From Brachycybe producta (taxonomy: Eukaryota > Arthropoda > Diplopoda > Playtdesmida > Andrognathidae): 64,000 bases of DNA. Location: the NCBI GenBank assembly GCA_036925085.1, contig JAUPFP010000026.1:2698058-2762057 (forward strand), given 5' to 3'. A program made the translations under genes and the position numbers. Under the pieces are notes generated by a model. It was not told where the DNA came from and searched no databases. It saw only the letters and a program-made list of their open reading frames with translations. Below, piece after piece: positions 12,546 to 25,170 of the stretch (its first letter is position 1; each line of letters opens with the position of its first letter).

Positions 12546-12980
12546 GCATGTATTTGTTGAAATTTTGTATTAAAATATTTTTCTAATAATCAGAATGGGG
12601 CGAAAATCCAAATTTAATATTTTATCATTTAATTTATATTTTAAAAGAAAGTAGTGTGTTTCAACCACTGTTACACGTCATATTATAAGTGCTGTTTTTA
12701 CGGCTCGCTACGCTCGCCAGAATTGAAAGCAAGAGTATACTAGGGAAAATGTACATGTTTTCCAAAGTTTAAAGACTTTGTTTTAAACACAGCTTATGGT
12801 CAATTGAAACTCATTCACAACACGATTATGCAAACAATGTCAAATTCCATCATTTTAAAACTGATGAAAATTATATTTGAAAAGTTGTAAAAAAAAAACA
12901 CTTTCAGCATTTGGTCCCGGGGGGGGGGGGGGGGGGGTTGTGAATTCTCCAGTGGCTTTGGGGGATTGGGCACCCCTGGA

Positions 12981-13247
12981 TCTATACTAAGCTTTGTCTG
13001 TCTGTGTATAACGCTGTACAAACAAGGATAAAAACGTTTAAGCATGTCGCAATTTATTTCAATCTAAATGAACCGGTTTTTTTTGTCTCATGCTGGTCAA
13101 CTTTTATGTTGCGCGCTCTCCCGATCTAAGAAAACAAACAATAGTAAGGGTGCTTATGATGTATTTGAATAAAATTGTTAAATAATTGTAGTAGCAAAAT
13201 TAAAGTAGAATTTTGCTCCCGTCTTTTATGACAGGTTACCCCACTAG
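12981..13247 (+). mobile_element. Non-autonomous Helitron, 267 bp
   Basis: A|TCTATACTAAGCTTTGTCTG ... GTCTTTTATGAC hairpin, GTTACCCCACTAG|T. 5' TC, 3' CTAG, A/T host site. The interior matches the copies at 6181 and 17400. Confidence 0.82.
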
Positions 13248-14779
13248 TTATGTAAGACTATCACATCCGTCGAAGACGGGCTTTCGTTCTAGTATACAGT
13301 ATTACAATCTTGAATGCTGATTGCAAGCATTTATTATAATATACGTGCGTATGGATGTTTTTTTTTTGTTCATTTGTCTGAAATGTATGTGTGTGTGTTT
13401 ATATGTGGTTTGTATAGTTATTTTCAGTAATATGAAAACTTACACCAAATGTTTGGCCTATATATGCATTTATTGGCAGGCCTCTAGCCTATACACATAT
13501 ATAAGTCCTATATGCACACATAAGGACCTTTGAATTAAGAAAATGCAAAAGCATTGCTTGATAATATCAAAGAGGCCAATAAAGGTTTTGTGTTGTATAT
13601 ATAGGCTTAAAGTACATTTAGCAGTGGGATTTGGAATTAAAATTTGAATGAAAGGATACAAACGAATTGGGAGCAATAGAATCAAGTTAAGTTGCAAAAA
13701 TCTCACACTCAAAAAAAAAAAGAAGAAGAAGAAGAGAAAGAAAGAGAGAGAGAGAGATCTAAGACGTGGCGCAGTTTGTTAGAAATTCGTGTAAATCACA
13801 TAGACAGTTAAAGGTTGTTTCATTATAATTGGAATTCTGTGTAGACGTGGAAATTGCCCTCAGTGGGCAGGTTAGTTTGCACAGAACAAATTAATGCCAT
13901 TGCGGATTTAAAGCTTCAATTACATTTATACAAAACAGACAGTCAAAATAATAGGCTTGTTGTGTTAAGCATTCAAGAAACATAAACATGTCAAGCCTCT
14001 AACAGATCAGTAAAGTTTGGCTAAATGTTATAAGGCGGGGAGCCATTTAGAAGAATACAAACAATGCAGACTACATTTTTGTTTTGTTTTTTTGTTTTGT
14101 TTTCTTCTATCTTATCGTTTGTCTCTCTGTATATATTAAGTGCACACAAACAGAATTAAGATTCTTCAATTGCCAAATATATTATATGAGTAAATTACAT
14201 ATATATACATGTATATGTATATATAGGTTACATGTAATAGGTTATGTGTAAAAGCTATCACCCTGGCAAACATGCTTACGTTGTAGTATAATGTAATGAT
14301 AATTAGTGCTTGCCAATGGGCTTATAAATAATAATAATAAAAAAACACGGTATATATAGGCCTATACGCCTAAATGGCTATTTTTGTTAGTTGGTCTTTT
14401 CTTGTTGGAAATTATTATTATTTTAACAGATTAAAGCTTATATAGGCTATTCATTTGTTGTCATTGACTCAGTTGCAGCCTCTCTGACCTGTATAAATGT
14501 TTACGAGATGATGGTTTCTCTCAAACTTCCAGCAAATTGAGAAGTTTGTTGAAATTTTATTGAATTCACCAATAAAAAAAATAAAAGTGTCTTAATCTTT
14601 TTCTTAAGGATTGGTGGAAGTTAGTAAATGTTATTTGCAACAGTTTAAATTTGGGCAACAAAGTTAATATACCATGCTTCTGAAAACAGAGCCCATAAAA
14701 AACGTGTGAAACAGAACAACCCCTATAAATCCAATAACCATCACATTCCATCAAGAACCTAGATTGAGAAATAGACATT
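13248..14779. other. No gene recognised
   Basis: AT-rich, with a GAAGAA/GAGA purine run at about 13720-13758 and short TATATA runs at 14200-14225. The small open frames here match no family I know. Confidence 0.4.
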
Positions 14780-15050
14780 TGCCCTAATTAGAGTAATGAG
14801 TACTAATGATACTTGCCCTAAAGACACATCTCCATAAAGCCAGTTACCCTAATGCCAATTGCCCAAAAGGGATGATTGCCCTAAATCCACTTGCCTTAAA
14901 ATCATTTGCCATAAAGCGATGTTTACCCTAAAGAAACATTTGCACTAAAATGATTTGCCCTAAAACCACTTGTTCTAAAAGGGCATTTGCCCTTAAACCA
15001 CTTACTTAGGCCAAGTGGTGTAAGGGCAAATGTCCTTTTAGGGCAAGTAG
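14780..15050. repeat. AGGGCAAATG-motif cluster, locus 2
   Basis: Units of (C/T)TGCCCTAAA at short spacing, ending with the opposite orientation (AGGGCAAATG) after about 15010, so the cluster changes strand internally. Confidence 0.75.
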
Positions 15051-16335
15051 GCTCTGTCTGGGACTTTTCTAGTACATCAGTTCAAACCTGTGGGTTTGAA
15101 GACTGGGTTTTTGGAACTCTGGGCTTGTGACTCACGATAATCTCGGATTGGTGCATCACTATTGGACGACGTGCAATATGGTGATGTCCTGGAGTAAACT
15201 GTTGCTCTGTCTTGCTGGTGGCCCGGGGCAAGGATAAAAAGAGATACTGAACAACAGTCCAGAACTCTCCAGGTTCCGTTGCTGAGCTCAGTAAGCTGAG
15301 CAGTTGCCTCTATCTCAGGAACCATCAGCCTATGGTGGGTGGGGAGCAAAGCTAGTTAGCGTTGGTCACCTCCTGTGGCCATCAGCAGCATTGATGGTAC
15401 GAGATGGTCCACAAAGGTGAACGATATGGTCCACGAGGGTGAGTGAGATCCATAATCAATTGATATTTATTCAGATTTGTTGCTAATTGTGCTAGTAATT
15501 TACGAGAAAACAGCAAAAGAACTTGCTGATGCAGTGGATTTTCCATAGACTTCCATCTTAAAATCTCGTCTGTCCCAGAGAGTGCACTGAATAAGAAAGT
15601 GACAGTTGGCAATTATTCTTGGGTGAATGCTTACCAAAAACATTTAGAGACCAGTGGTCTAAATTATCGAAAGTGGTGCATTCATTGCAGATAATTTGTC
15701 TTGCACTTAAGGGAGGGGGGAGGATAGACAGACAGGTTCTCCATATTTCTGCATTTCTATGGGGCCCCAGAAGCAATTTTTCTGGGCTGTTTTCCTATTA
15801 GTTCAACCCTGCATCTTCATGCCACCATCTCCTCTTTTGCCCCCCCCCCTCTCCGTTTCTAATAAACCACCGCATATGCCCACCAGAAAGTTTTAGTCTA
15901 CATCAGTGCTGTCAAGAGTTTTTGTTCGCAACTATAACCTCGTAGAATATGGATTTAAAAAGTGGCCAAAGTTGGACCACTATTCTGTTTCTTACTTGTA
16001 GTTTTTTAATTTCAAATTATTTCTTATTGCATTTTTAACAAAATGAGTTCTCTGATATGATTTTTACCATTGTGCATGGCAAATGCCGCTTGCGCCGGTC
16101 GTTTTGGCGCCGGTTTTATTTTTTCAAAGCTTATATATAAACACACCCCAGAAATTAGTCATAATTCGAGTTACACTTGATGGATTCGATAGAAATTTTC
16201 AGCATAAAGAGAGCATATTTAAATTACAAAATTCTGCTAGGCAAACAATTTATTCCTAAAAAGATAAAATAAGAAAATAAATTAAAAACTAAAAAATGCC
16301 CATTTCATAATATTAAAATTAATAAGGTATACAAC
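15051..16335. other. No gene recognised
   Basis: A less AT-rich block at 15060-15420 has overlapping minus-strand frames without known domains. GATGGTCCAC(A/G)A(A/G)GGTGA is repeated at 15401 and 15427. Poly-C at about 15840. Confidence 0.35.
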
Positions 16336-16790
16336 TGTCCTGATGTTTTATAAATTATAACTTAAAACATTTTTTTCTACATACTTTAAACAATATTTAG
16401 AAGCAAATTTATCGAAATTTTGTCCCGAAGCAGCTAAAATGGCATTTTTCAGCTCTCTTATTGTAGTATAATTATCATGGCAATCTGCTTAATCATCACG
16501 TATGATGATGTCCGAAAAGTTCTCTGTAAAATTTTAGTCCGGAGGAATGGTTACAAAACTAAAATAACGCCACTCTCGAATGGCCAGCGTGTCCCCCGGA
16601 CTTAAATCCTATAGAGAACGTTTGGGCCATTATCGTACATGATTATTAAGCAGATTACCTTGATTATACTATGTACAATAACAGAACTGAAAGGTGACAT
16701 TTTAGCTGCTTTAGGGCAGAATTTCGGTAAATTTTCTTATAAATATTGTTTAAAGTATGTATAAAAGAATGTTTTAGCTATGAAACATCC
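16335..16790. mobile_element. Foldback element carrying a Tc1-type transposase fragment
   Basis: 16576-16640 encodes WPACPPDLNPIENVWAII, the Tc1 C-terminal motif WPxxSPDLNPIENxW that holds the third catalytic acid. About 16345-16500 and 16640-16785 are inverted copies of each other (ACTTTAAACAATATTTA, GCAGCTAAAATG, CAATCTGCTTAAT), so the transposase tail is partly mirrored. Confidence 0.7.
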
Positions 16791-17399
16791 TTCTCAGATT
16801 TCTACCCAGGGTTGGCAAATTTTTTTCAGGGGGTGGTATTTACCGGATATTACCACGGTATTTACCGTCCGAGAATAATGGCTTTTTTTCCCAGTTTTAG
16901 ACAATTTCAATTTTTTAAGGGCAGTTTCTTTTCTCATACATAGTCTGCTTTTGCATTTACACTTTCTTTCGGTACAGTTATTTTTTCCACGTCCATCACG
17001 GTGTTTTTCAAAGTGATCATGAATAGGATCTATTGGTCTTCCATCCCTGTTCATTTTTTGTGATTTAAATAATAATAGCTGTACATAAAATACACAAACT
17101 TAAATAAATTAAAAACTAGTGACTAGAATCCAGATCTCATGAGTGCATGAGACAATGCTTCATTTCTGTTTACACTCTAGAAGGAGTTATTCCCCAGCAG
17201 GGTAACCAAAATCAAAAGTGTGTGGGGGGGGGGGGGGTAATATAAGGGTTTTTTAGTTTCTATGGCATTCAATTCTATGCTTTCTATACTTCTGGTTTAC
17301 TTCACATTACAGTACATGATTACAAGATCACATTAAAAATTGGCAATGACATGAATGTCATTTTATAATTAGTATATATTATTATTATTATTATTATTA

Positions 17400-17791
17400 T
17401 ATATACTAATCCTAAGTCTGTCTATAATGCTGTACAAACAAGGACAATAACATGTAAGCATGTCGGAATATACTTAAATTTAAATGAACCCCTTTATTCT
17501 CATGGTCAAGGTTATTTGAATAAAATAAAATTATTATATATAGGGTTTAGGTCAAATTTCCCTTTAGGGCAAATGATTTTAGGGCAAGTGGCTTTAGGGC
17601 ACGTGCCTTTAGGGCAAATGGCTTTAGGGGAAATTTCCCTTTAGGGCAAATGGTTTTAAGAGAAGTGTCTTTAGAGCAAATTCCCTACACCCATTTCTAA
17701 TGAAGTATTTGAATAAAATAGTTAAATAATTTAAGTAGCAAAATTAAACTAGAATTTGACTCCCGTCATTTATGATGTGTTACCCCACTAG
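17400..17791 (+). mobile_element. Helitron nested in hAT element
   Basis: CTAAGTCTGTC, then GCTGTACAAACAAGGAC, to CCCGTCATTTATGA and TTACCCCACTAG|T. It is interrupted by the AGGGCAAATG cluster at 17545-17690. The 5' end lies in a TAT-rich run, so it is approximate. Confidence 0.7.
17545..17690. repeat. AGGGCAAATG-motif cluster, locus 3
   Basis: Repeated TTTAGGGCAA(A/G)TGGC units, same orientation as locus 1. Confidence 0.75.
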
Positions 17792-17934
17792 TAAGATATT
17801 AACAATAGCTTATAATACTAGATGAAAAGAGCGTAATACTAGTTTTTCCCAGTTTTAGTGGTAAAAACTGATTGTAACGGGTATTTACCAATGCCCTGTC
17901 CTTTATTGGGTTTCCCGGGATTTTGCCAACCCTA

Positions 17935-18783
17935 TCTCTACCACCACCTTCAAAAACTAATTTTTGAGAAACGTGATTTGGTTCTCCACATTCTGTATTT
18001 CATTGCATGAGCAAAATTTTGTTTTTGAATAATCAAAAAGTTGATGCTGGTGACAAGTAAGACAATTTTTTGATTGGCCAACTATTTACTTATAAAACGT
18101 GCTATATATTATATATTTGATAGGCTAACAAAAGTTTACACAAAAAACAGTAATGCAATGTTCTTAATGAGATAAATCTATATAGTAACATCAATCAGCA
18201 TTGTGAAAATGAACAATATCTCCTAAAAGCAATATGTTTTAAATAGAAAGAAAACTCGCTTTGTACAGTTCCTTTGGGGGACATATTATTATTACAAAAA
18301 AAAAAATGGCAAATGGACTTTATTGTGGTATTTTTTATTGACAACTTTGATTAAGCATAAAGCATATTATATATGTCTTAACTTTCAATACAGTAATATG
18401 TGTGTGTTAAATACGACTACGGGAAAGAAGCAGTTTGTTGATGCAACAACTGTCATTTTTCAAATGCAAGACTAATAGATGTCAAGAATTCTTTTACATC
18501 AAATCTCATGTGGATATAGACTCTTATTGGTTCTAACATAAGGAAGAATGCATTTGTAGTTACTAAAATGACAACTGTAACTTTAAACATTATTGAGACA
18601 TAATGCAAGAATTTCAAAGAAGTGTATATTTTTGTGTTTCTAAAAAGCTAATTCCGCACGTTTATACAAAGATAAACTGAACACGTGCTAACTGGAACAA
18701 ATGCTTGATTTTAGTACTATACAAATGCTTATATACATTTGATTCGATACAAGTACTTAATTTTGTGATCTGGACTGCCTTAA
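17935..18783. other. No gene recognised
   Basis: AT-rich, no supported coding frame. Confidence 0.35.
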
Positions 18784-19594
18784 TTAAGAGGCGCTACATC
18801 ACAAAATTACTTCGAAAAATCTCTGCAAAGAGCGCTAGCATCGTTTTTCTATTCAGCCCATGGAGCCAATGTTAAAGAAAAAAATGTTAATTTTTAAAAT
18901 ACACAGTCGCGGCAATATGCTTATTTTTCATATTTAAAGTTGTCCAATATTAAGGTATTCAAAGTGCAATGTGCACCTTAAATATAATGCTGATCGAGTG
19001 ATAGAATGACAAAAAATTGGTAAGTGCGGTTATATTTTTTAAAAACTATTTCAAAATGGCGAATTTCCAACTCTTAAGTTAAACTCCATTGAGTACGCCC
19101 AAATAAGAAAAAAACATCCAATAAAGTGTTCGTAAAATACGTAAAAATAATTTTAAAAAACCAGAAAAAAATCTGCACGTGCACCAATGTGTTTTTTTCA
19201 CTGTGGTTTAATTGTGTTTTTTTTAAAATTATTTTTAATTGTTTTTACGAGCATTTTAATGGATGTTTTTTTTTCTGATTTGGAGTTTAACTCAATGGAG
19301 TTTAACATAAGAGTTAGAAATTCGCGATTTTGAAATAGTTTTTAAAAATATAACCACACTTACCAATTTTTTGTCATTGTATCACTCGATCAGCATATAT
19401 TTAAGGTGCACATTGCACTTTGAAAACTTTAATATTGGACGACTTTAAATATGAAAAATAAACAATTTCCGCGACTGTGTATTTTAAAAATTAACATTTT
19501 TCCCTTAACATTGGGTCTATGGGCTCGATGGAAAAACGATGCTAGCGTTCTTTGCTGAGATTTTTCGAATTAATTTTGTGATGTAACCTCTTAA
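18784..19594. mobile_element. TTAA foldback element, full-length 811 bp copy
   Basis: TTAAGAGGCGCTACATCACA at the left and TTTTGTGATGTAACCTCTTAA at the right. Arms of about 350 bp are inverted copies through AAAGAGCGCTAGCATCG, AATTTTTAAAATACACAG, GCACCTTAAATATA, GATCGAGTGATAGAATGACA and GAGTTTAACATAAGAGTTAG. The centre holds CACGTGCACCAATGTG. TTAA on both sides suggests piggyBac-type target choice, but no transposase is present. Confidence 0.85.
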
Positions 19595-19595
19595 G

Positions 19596-20152
19596 GTGGA
19601 TTTACACCGAAGAAATAGCAAAAAACATTGTTACTAGCGAAATGTTATCAACAAATGCATGTACATGTTAATTAACAATGTGTGACTATTTGGTATGTCG
19701 ATAACAAAATGCTAATAACAATGTTTTTAACAAAAATGTTGGCAGCATTTTGGCAAGAAACTGATCCACCAGTAGAACCAGTAGAAACAGTGCAACATAA
19801 ATAAGTTCCTGGTAACATTTTGCTATCAACAGCCTTTGATCAGTAATGTCTCCAGAGCTGTCTCAAAATTTATGCTATTAACAAAGTTAGCAACAATATT
19901 ATCGACATGTTAATGGGAAAAAAATAATAAATGCTGAAAGGGACTTTTATTCACAAATGTTAATAGCAAAAGGATATTAACATTTCTAGAGACTTTTAAC
20001 AATGTTTAATAGCAATTTTAAATGTTATCATCATCAACAGATGTTGATAACAAAAGCTAATAACATTTTATAGGCCGATGTTTAATATTTGTTAAAAAAA
20101 CATTGCTAATAACACGTGTTTTCAGCAATGTTATCTCCAGTGTATTTTCCAC
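19596..20152. mobile_element. 557 bp TIR element rich in ATGTTAATARCA motifs
   Basis: Ends GTGGATTTACACCGAAGA and TCTCCAGTGTATTTTCCAC are inverted repeats. The interior has many variants of AACAATGTTAATAGCAA on both strands. It directly abuts the TTAA element on its left. Confidence 0.65.
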
Positions 20153-20581
20153 ATTTAGTTTGTAAATTCTAATAATTAATTTTTAATTAATTATTTACAC
20201 CGTAGCTTCTTATTCTTAGACAGGAAGGTCTATCGAGATAGAGTAGACCTTATGTATTTCAAAATAAAATAAATTTTGACACAATAAACTGCAAGTTTGT
20301 ATCGTTTATCCGCTCTTCGTCTACGAATTTACGAAATAGTCTAAAATGACATAACACCCTCCGCCCCGTGTAAGCGTTTACGCGTATGTTTCTCCTAGCC
20401 TCCCCTCCCCCCCCCCTTTTTTCTGTTTAGCATATTATGCCTGCGACCTCTATTGAACGGCCTTACACTTTGCTTTTTTTATATATATAAAAAAGGCTTA
20501 TGCAAACCCAGGAGCGAACACGGTGTTTTTGTGATGGGGTGGATAAAAGTGACAATCAAGTAAAATCAGAATTGTCTCAGC

Positions 20582-20930
20582 TTACGAGGCTACATCGCAA
20601 AATTACTTCGGAAAATCTCCACAAAGAGCGCTAGCGTCGTTTTTCTATTGAGCCCATAGACACGATGTTAAAGAAAAAATGTTAATTTTTAAAATACACA
20701 GTCGCGGCAATATTATGTTTATTTTTCATATTTAAAGTTGTCCAATTTTGATGGTTCGAAGTGCAGCATGCACCTTAAATATATCTGGATCGAGTGATAG
20801 AATGACAAAAAATTGGTACGTGCGGTTCTATTTTTAAAAAAACTATTTCAAAATCGCGAATTTCTAACTGTTATGTTAAACTTCATAGAGTACGCCCAAA
20901 ATAAGAAAAGAAACATGCATTAAAAAGGGC
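20582..20930. mobile_element. TTAA foldback element, left-arm fragment
   Basis: Starts TTACGAGGCTACATCGCAAA and matches the left arm to GAGTACGCCC; the right arm is missing. Confidence 0.75.
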
Positions 20931-20984
20931 GCCCATGTGCGCACATCCATAAAATAAAAAAGAAATGATTATATTTTAACTACT

Positions 20985-21350
20985 TTAAAAATGAAATTAA
21001 TATTGAAATAAATATTATAAAAATATAATAAATTAAAAATGTAATAAATATTGAAATAAGTATTTTAAAAATATAATAAATATAAAATAATATAAATAAA
21101 TATAATCAATTAAAAATATAATAAATATTGAAATAAATATTTAAAAATATAATAAATATTGATTTAAATATTTAAAAATATAATAAATATTGAAATAAAT
21201 ATTTAAAAATATAATAAATATTGAAATAAATATTTAAAAATATAATAAATATTGAAATAAATATTTAAAAAAATATAATAAATATAAAATAATATAAATA
21301 AATATAATAAATTAAAAATAATATAAATAATAAATAAAAAATATAATAAA
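20985..21350. repeat. AT-rich minisatellite, about 31 bp unit
   Basis: Units like ATAATAAATATTGAAATAAA plus TATTTAAAAAT, repeated about ten times with drift. Confidence 0.85.
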
Positions 21351-21370
21351 TATACAGTAACATAAATAAA

Positions 21371-21873
21371 CTAGTGGGGTAACCCGTCATAAATGACGGG
21401 AGCAAAATTCACAGGCAATTGTGCGCATGCGCGTCGGTTTTTTCCTTTTTTTTTACTCCTTTCATTTCAATTTCAGTCACCCCCTCCCACTTCTCTCTCT
21501 CTCCCCTTCTATACTTTCCAACCTTTTCCCCTCACCCCCTCCCACTTTTTTCTCTCTCTTTCTCCCCTTCTACACTTTCCAACCTTTTCTCCTCACCCCC
21601 TCCCACTTTTCTCTCTCTCTCTCTCTCCCCTTCTATACTTTCCAACCTTTTCCCCTCACCCCCTCCCACTTTTTTCTCTCTCTTTCTCCCCTTCTACACT
21701 TTCCAACCTTTTCTCCTCACCCCCTCCCACTTTTCTCTCTCTCTCTCTCTTTCTCCCCCCCTTCTACACTTTCCAAAGGAAGAGTTCAACATATAGTTGA
21801 CCTTGAGAAAAAAAAACGGTTCATTTATTCAAATTTATATATATTCCGACGTGCTTCAATGGTTTTGTTACTC

Positions 21874-21904
<31 letters not shown>

Positions 21905-21910
21905 CTGGGA
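21371..21910 (-). mobile_element. Non-autonomous Helitron with CT-rich tandem repeat
   Basis: On the minus strand it ends CCCGTCAT-TT-ATGACGGG, GTTACCCCACTAG|T. Inside is a tandem repeat of about 59-62 bp (CTTTCCAACCTTTT, CCCTCCCACTTTT, CTCTC runs, about four copies) and a CA microsatellite. The open frames of Ser/Leu/Phe/Pro there are artefacts of this repeat. Confidence 0.8.
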
Positions 21911-22932
21911 TATTATATATATAAAATATAAATTTATTAACTAAACGTATATAATAAATGAAACATGTTAAATATATATAATTAAATATATGATAATTTG
22001 TATAGTGAGAATTGGTTTCACAATTATTATGAAACAAATATACGCTTGTATTTTATGATAAAAATATCAAATGAACACTATAAAACACACATTAAAGATA
22101 TTTATTACATGTATAATAATTGTAATTTGTACCATAGGTGAAAAAAAAGTAAAATTGTTTTTAAATTCCGTATTTTAAAATTAATTTTAATATGTTCATT
22201 TTTTTTAGAAAAATTCCACTATTTAAAATTCTAAGATCAATTTTAACTGATTCCGCATTTATCATATATTCCGACATTGTCATTCTGACAAAAAAAATTC
22301 ATGACTCCAAACATTTGATTCACACATAGGATGACATAGCCTCCTGCAATTGCTAATTAACATTTATTTGTTTTTCAGTTTTCTTTATTTTGTAATTTTT
22401 TTGTTATACTTGTTTCATAAACTATTAAAACTTAAATTAAATTAATATTAATTTTTAAACTGGTTTCATTAATTTTATTATTAATTTAATTTTAAAACTG
22501 AAGTTATATATATAACGTAGTTTTATTGTCATTTTGTCCCATTGTTTGTATTTGCCTATGTAAATAAATAGAGCTAAGTTAAGGCCGTTCACTAGAGGGC
22601 GCCCCTTAACAAGAACTAGTAGTGTTAAATCATGTCTACTGGAGGGACTTAAACAGGGTGAGCAAAAAAAAACGTGATTCAATTCATAAAATATAATTAC
22701 AAGATAGCAAAGCATAAAATTCTAAGATACAAGTAGGAAATCTACTTTGTTTAAAAATGTCTGTATTTGACAGAAAATTTAAAAAAAAAATTTAAACGGG
22801 ACAATAATTGCTCATCTTGTTTTTTATTTTCTATTAAATTTTTTTAATGTTACTTTAAAAATGGGGAATTCAGAGCCCCCAGCTACACCACTTAATCCCA
22901 TAGTACTTGAACCAAACATTGTTCTATCTGTA
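21911..22932. other. No gene recognised
   Basis: Very AT-rich, no supported coding frame. Confidence 0.35.
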
Positions 22933-24509
22933 CAAAGTGTCCCAAAAATTGATACACACTTTGAACGTTAATAACTGGAATGTTTATTTTCTTAAATCTA
23001 ATTCTGTAGTTTTATAATGAACAGTAAATGCAGAGTAACAGGTTTCTTTTAGTTTGAAGAAAAACAAAATTAACCCGTTTTTTTTTGGGGGGGGGGGGGG
23101 GAGAGGTTAAGTCATAAAATATGTTTTTTTTTTATTAAAAAAAATGACTACACTGACTATAACAGCGGTCGTCAACCGGTGGTCCGCGAAAGATTTTTGG
23201 TGGTCCGCAGAAAAATCTGGACAATATTTGCATTTTTTTTGTTTTATTAATAATAAAACAAAAAAAAAATTATTCTTAATAAATTCTTCTATTTTGAATG
23301 ACAATTTTGGCCTTTCTATTGCACTAAATTCACGAAATGTACTAGAGTCTAGTACAGTTCTCGTAAAATACGGCACGCTAGAGCTAGATTTCGTTCAGTT
23401 TCCCCCACCACATGTACATTTCTGCCCTAAGCTTCAATTATTTTGTAATAATTAAACTAACTTTTAATAATTTTGTTACAATTAAACAACCTTTAAAGAT
23501 TTTCTATTAATAAAATGGAAGTTCTCTGATCATTATTTGACAAACGTATCTTCCTTTTTGTTTTTTTAAAAAAATCATATTAGTGTTCCGCGGGATTTAA
23601 AATTTTGAATTTAGTGGTCTGTGAGGGCCGAATGGTTGGCTACCGCTGGACTATAAGACACTGTCAGACCGGGATGTGTATTTTTGCATTTTGCATATTG
23701 TGCATATTTTTATTTTTTTTTTATTCAAAGATCAAATACTAATATAATATAAATATTAAAATAATTAAACTAATAATTCTATTAACCCAAATTATCTGAA
23801 TAATGTGTATGGATGGGCAGCAGTGATTGACAGAGACATAAAACCTGTAGTTACAATCTGCAACTCCCATGACCTTTATGAGTCACAAATATGACCTACG
23901 TAGTGTTTGCATATTAAAAACCAATAAATTCAGTACAATTTACAAAAATAATTAGTTGTCTTTTGTTAAAACCAAAGGTTTATTTTTTAACTATAATGGT
24001 TAAAACCAAGCCACTTTCTTGAGTAGATGTTGCAATAAAGATTAGATATAACAACCATCACATGTTTTATGTTTAAATAAGGCATTATCTTAAGTTTTCA
24101 AATGTTGTCCATTTTCATCCTGGCATCATTTCTAGCAGCATCGGTAAGAAACTGATCTGCAAACATTAATTAATGTATTTCTTGTGATTGTGCGACAATT
24201 CTCTTAGATTTCTTGCCATACTTGTAAAAATGGAAAGAAATCGAAGGGGGATTTTTTTTCAAAAATACAAGAGAATACGGAACGTTAATTAGGTCTAATG
24301 TTTGTAGATCAATTTCTTACCAATGTTAGCAATATGCCAATGGATCGACATTTTGACCACTTGAGATAATGCGAATACACAATGCTGTTGTATCAAGTAT
24401 TTTAATGTATTATTCACTCTTAATTATAAAACAATAAAATTAAATTTAAGAAAATAAACAAGGCAGTTATTAACAACCTGTGTGCGTGTATACATTTTGG
24501 AACACCCTG
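22933..24509. mobile_element. Mariner-like non-autonomous element, about 1.58 kb
   Basis: TA|CAAAGTGTCCCAAAAATTG at the left and CATTTTGGAACACCCTG|TA at the right are inverted repeats ending at TA. The interior has an inverted pair (GGTAAGAAACTGATCTGCAA / TTGTAGATCAATTTCTTACC) and an inserted hAT, but no transposase frame. Confidence 0.6.
23163..23648. mobile_element. Non-autonomous hAT, 486 bp, nested in mariner-like element
   Basis: CAGCGGTCGTCAACCGGTGG ... GGTTGGCTACCGCTG. Exact 8 bp duplication GACTATAA at 23155-23162 and 23649-23656. Sub-terminal GTGGTCCGCG / TGGTCTGTGAGGGCC is typical of Charlie-like MITEs. Confidence 0.9.
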
Positions 24510-24699
24510 TATAAGCACAAAAATTTCCATAATTTGAACCAACATGCTTATCCATATTGATTGTTTATTGACAATGTTGTACCTATTTCAGAAATTCAGT
24601 CTCAAAAGTGAACCATAATGAACAGTGAGCACTGAAAATAAAGTGTTTGAACACAAATTCATTTTCATAATAAATTAATTATATAATTCATAATTGCAT

Positions 24700-25170
24700 A
24701 AGTAAAAAAACTAATTAATTAAAATTACAATCACGAAATTAAAAAAAAATAATTAAAATTACAATCACTAAGTTAAAAAAAATAATTAAAATTACAATCA
24801 CTAAATTAAAAAAAAATAATTAAAATTACAATCACTAAATTTAAAAAAAATAATTAAAATTACAATCGCTAAATTTAAAAAAAAAATAATTAAAATTACA
24901 ATCACTAAATTTAAAAAAAAATAATTAAAATTACAATCACTAAATTTAAAAAAAATAATTAAAATTACAATCACTAAATTTTAAAAAAAAAGAATTAAAA
25001 TTACAATCACTAAATTTTAAAAAAAAGAATTAAAATTACAATCACTAAATTTAAAAAATAATAATTAAAATTACAATCACTAAATTTAAAAAAAATAATT
25101 ACAATTACTAAATTAAAAAAAAATACAATGAAATTACTTCCCTAAGTATCACTAAGTTTAAAAAATACAA
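24700..25170. repeat. AT-rich minisatellite, about 41 bp unit
   Basis: About ten copies of TAATTAAAATTACAATCACT followed by AAATTTAAAAAAAA. Confidence 0.9.

Larger units (their letters stand above)
16807..17934 (-). mobile_element. hAT element with BED-type N-terminal remnant; nested Helitron
   Basis: Termini CAGGGTTGGCAAA and TTTTGCCAACCCTA. Flanks TTTCTACC (16799-16806) and TCTCTACC (17935-17942) match at 7 of 8 positions. The minus-strand frame 17054-16794 (IHDHFEKHRDGRGKN, then CKCKSRLC) recalls the BED finger start of hAT transposases; the rest of the enzyme is gone. A Helitron and an AGGGCAAATG cluster are inserted inside. Confidence 0.7.

Noticed and set aside
21393..21924. Ser/Leu/Phe/Pro-rich proteins of 125-167 aa
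   Set aside because: Frames through the CT-rich tandem repeat inside a Helitron; no start context or domain.
22933..24509. LTR retrotransposon
   Set aside because: The ends are inverted, not direct, repeats and abut TA, which fits a mariner-type element.
24700..25170. CRISPR-like or centromeric satellite
   Set aside because: Units are contiguous and AT-only; ordinary minisatellite of about 41 bp.
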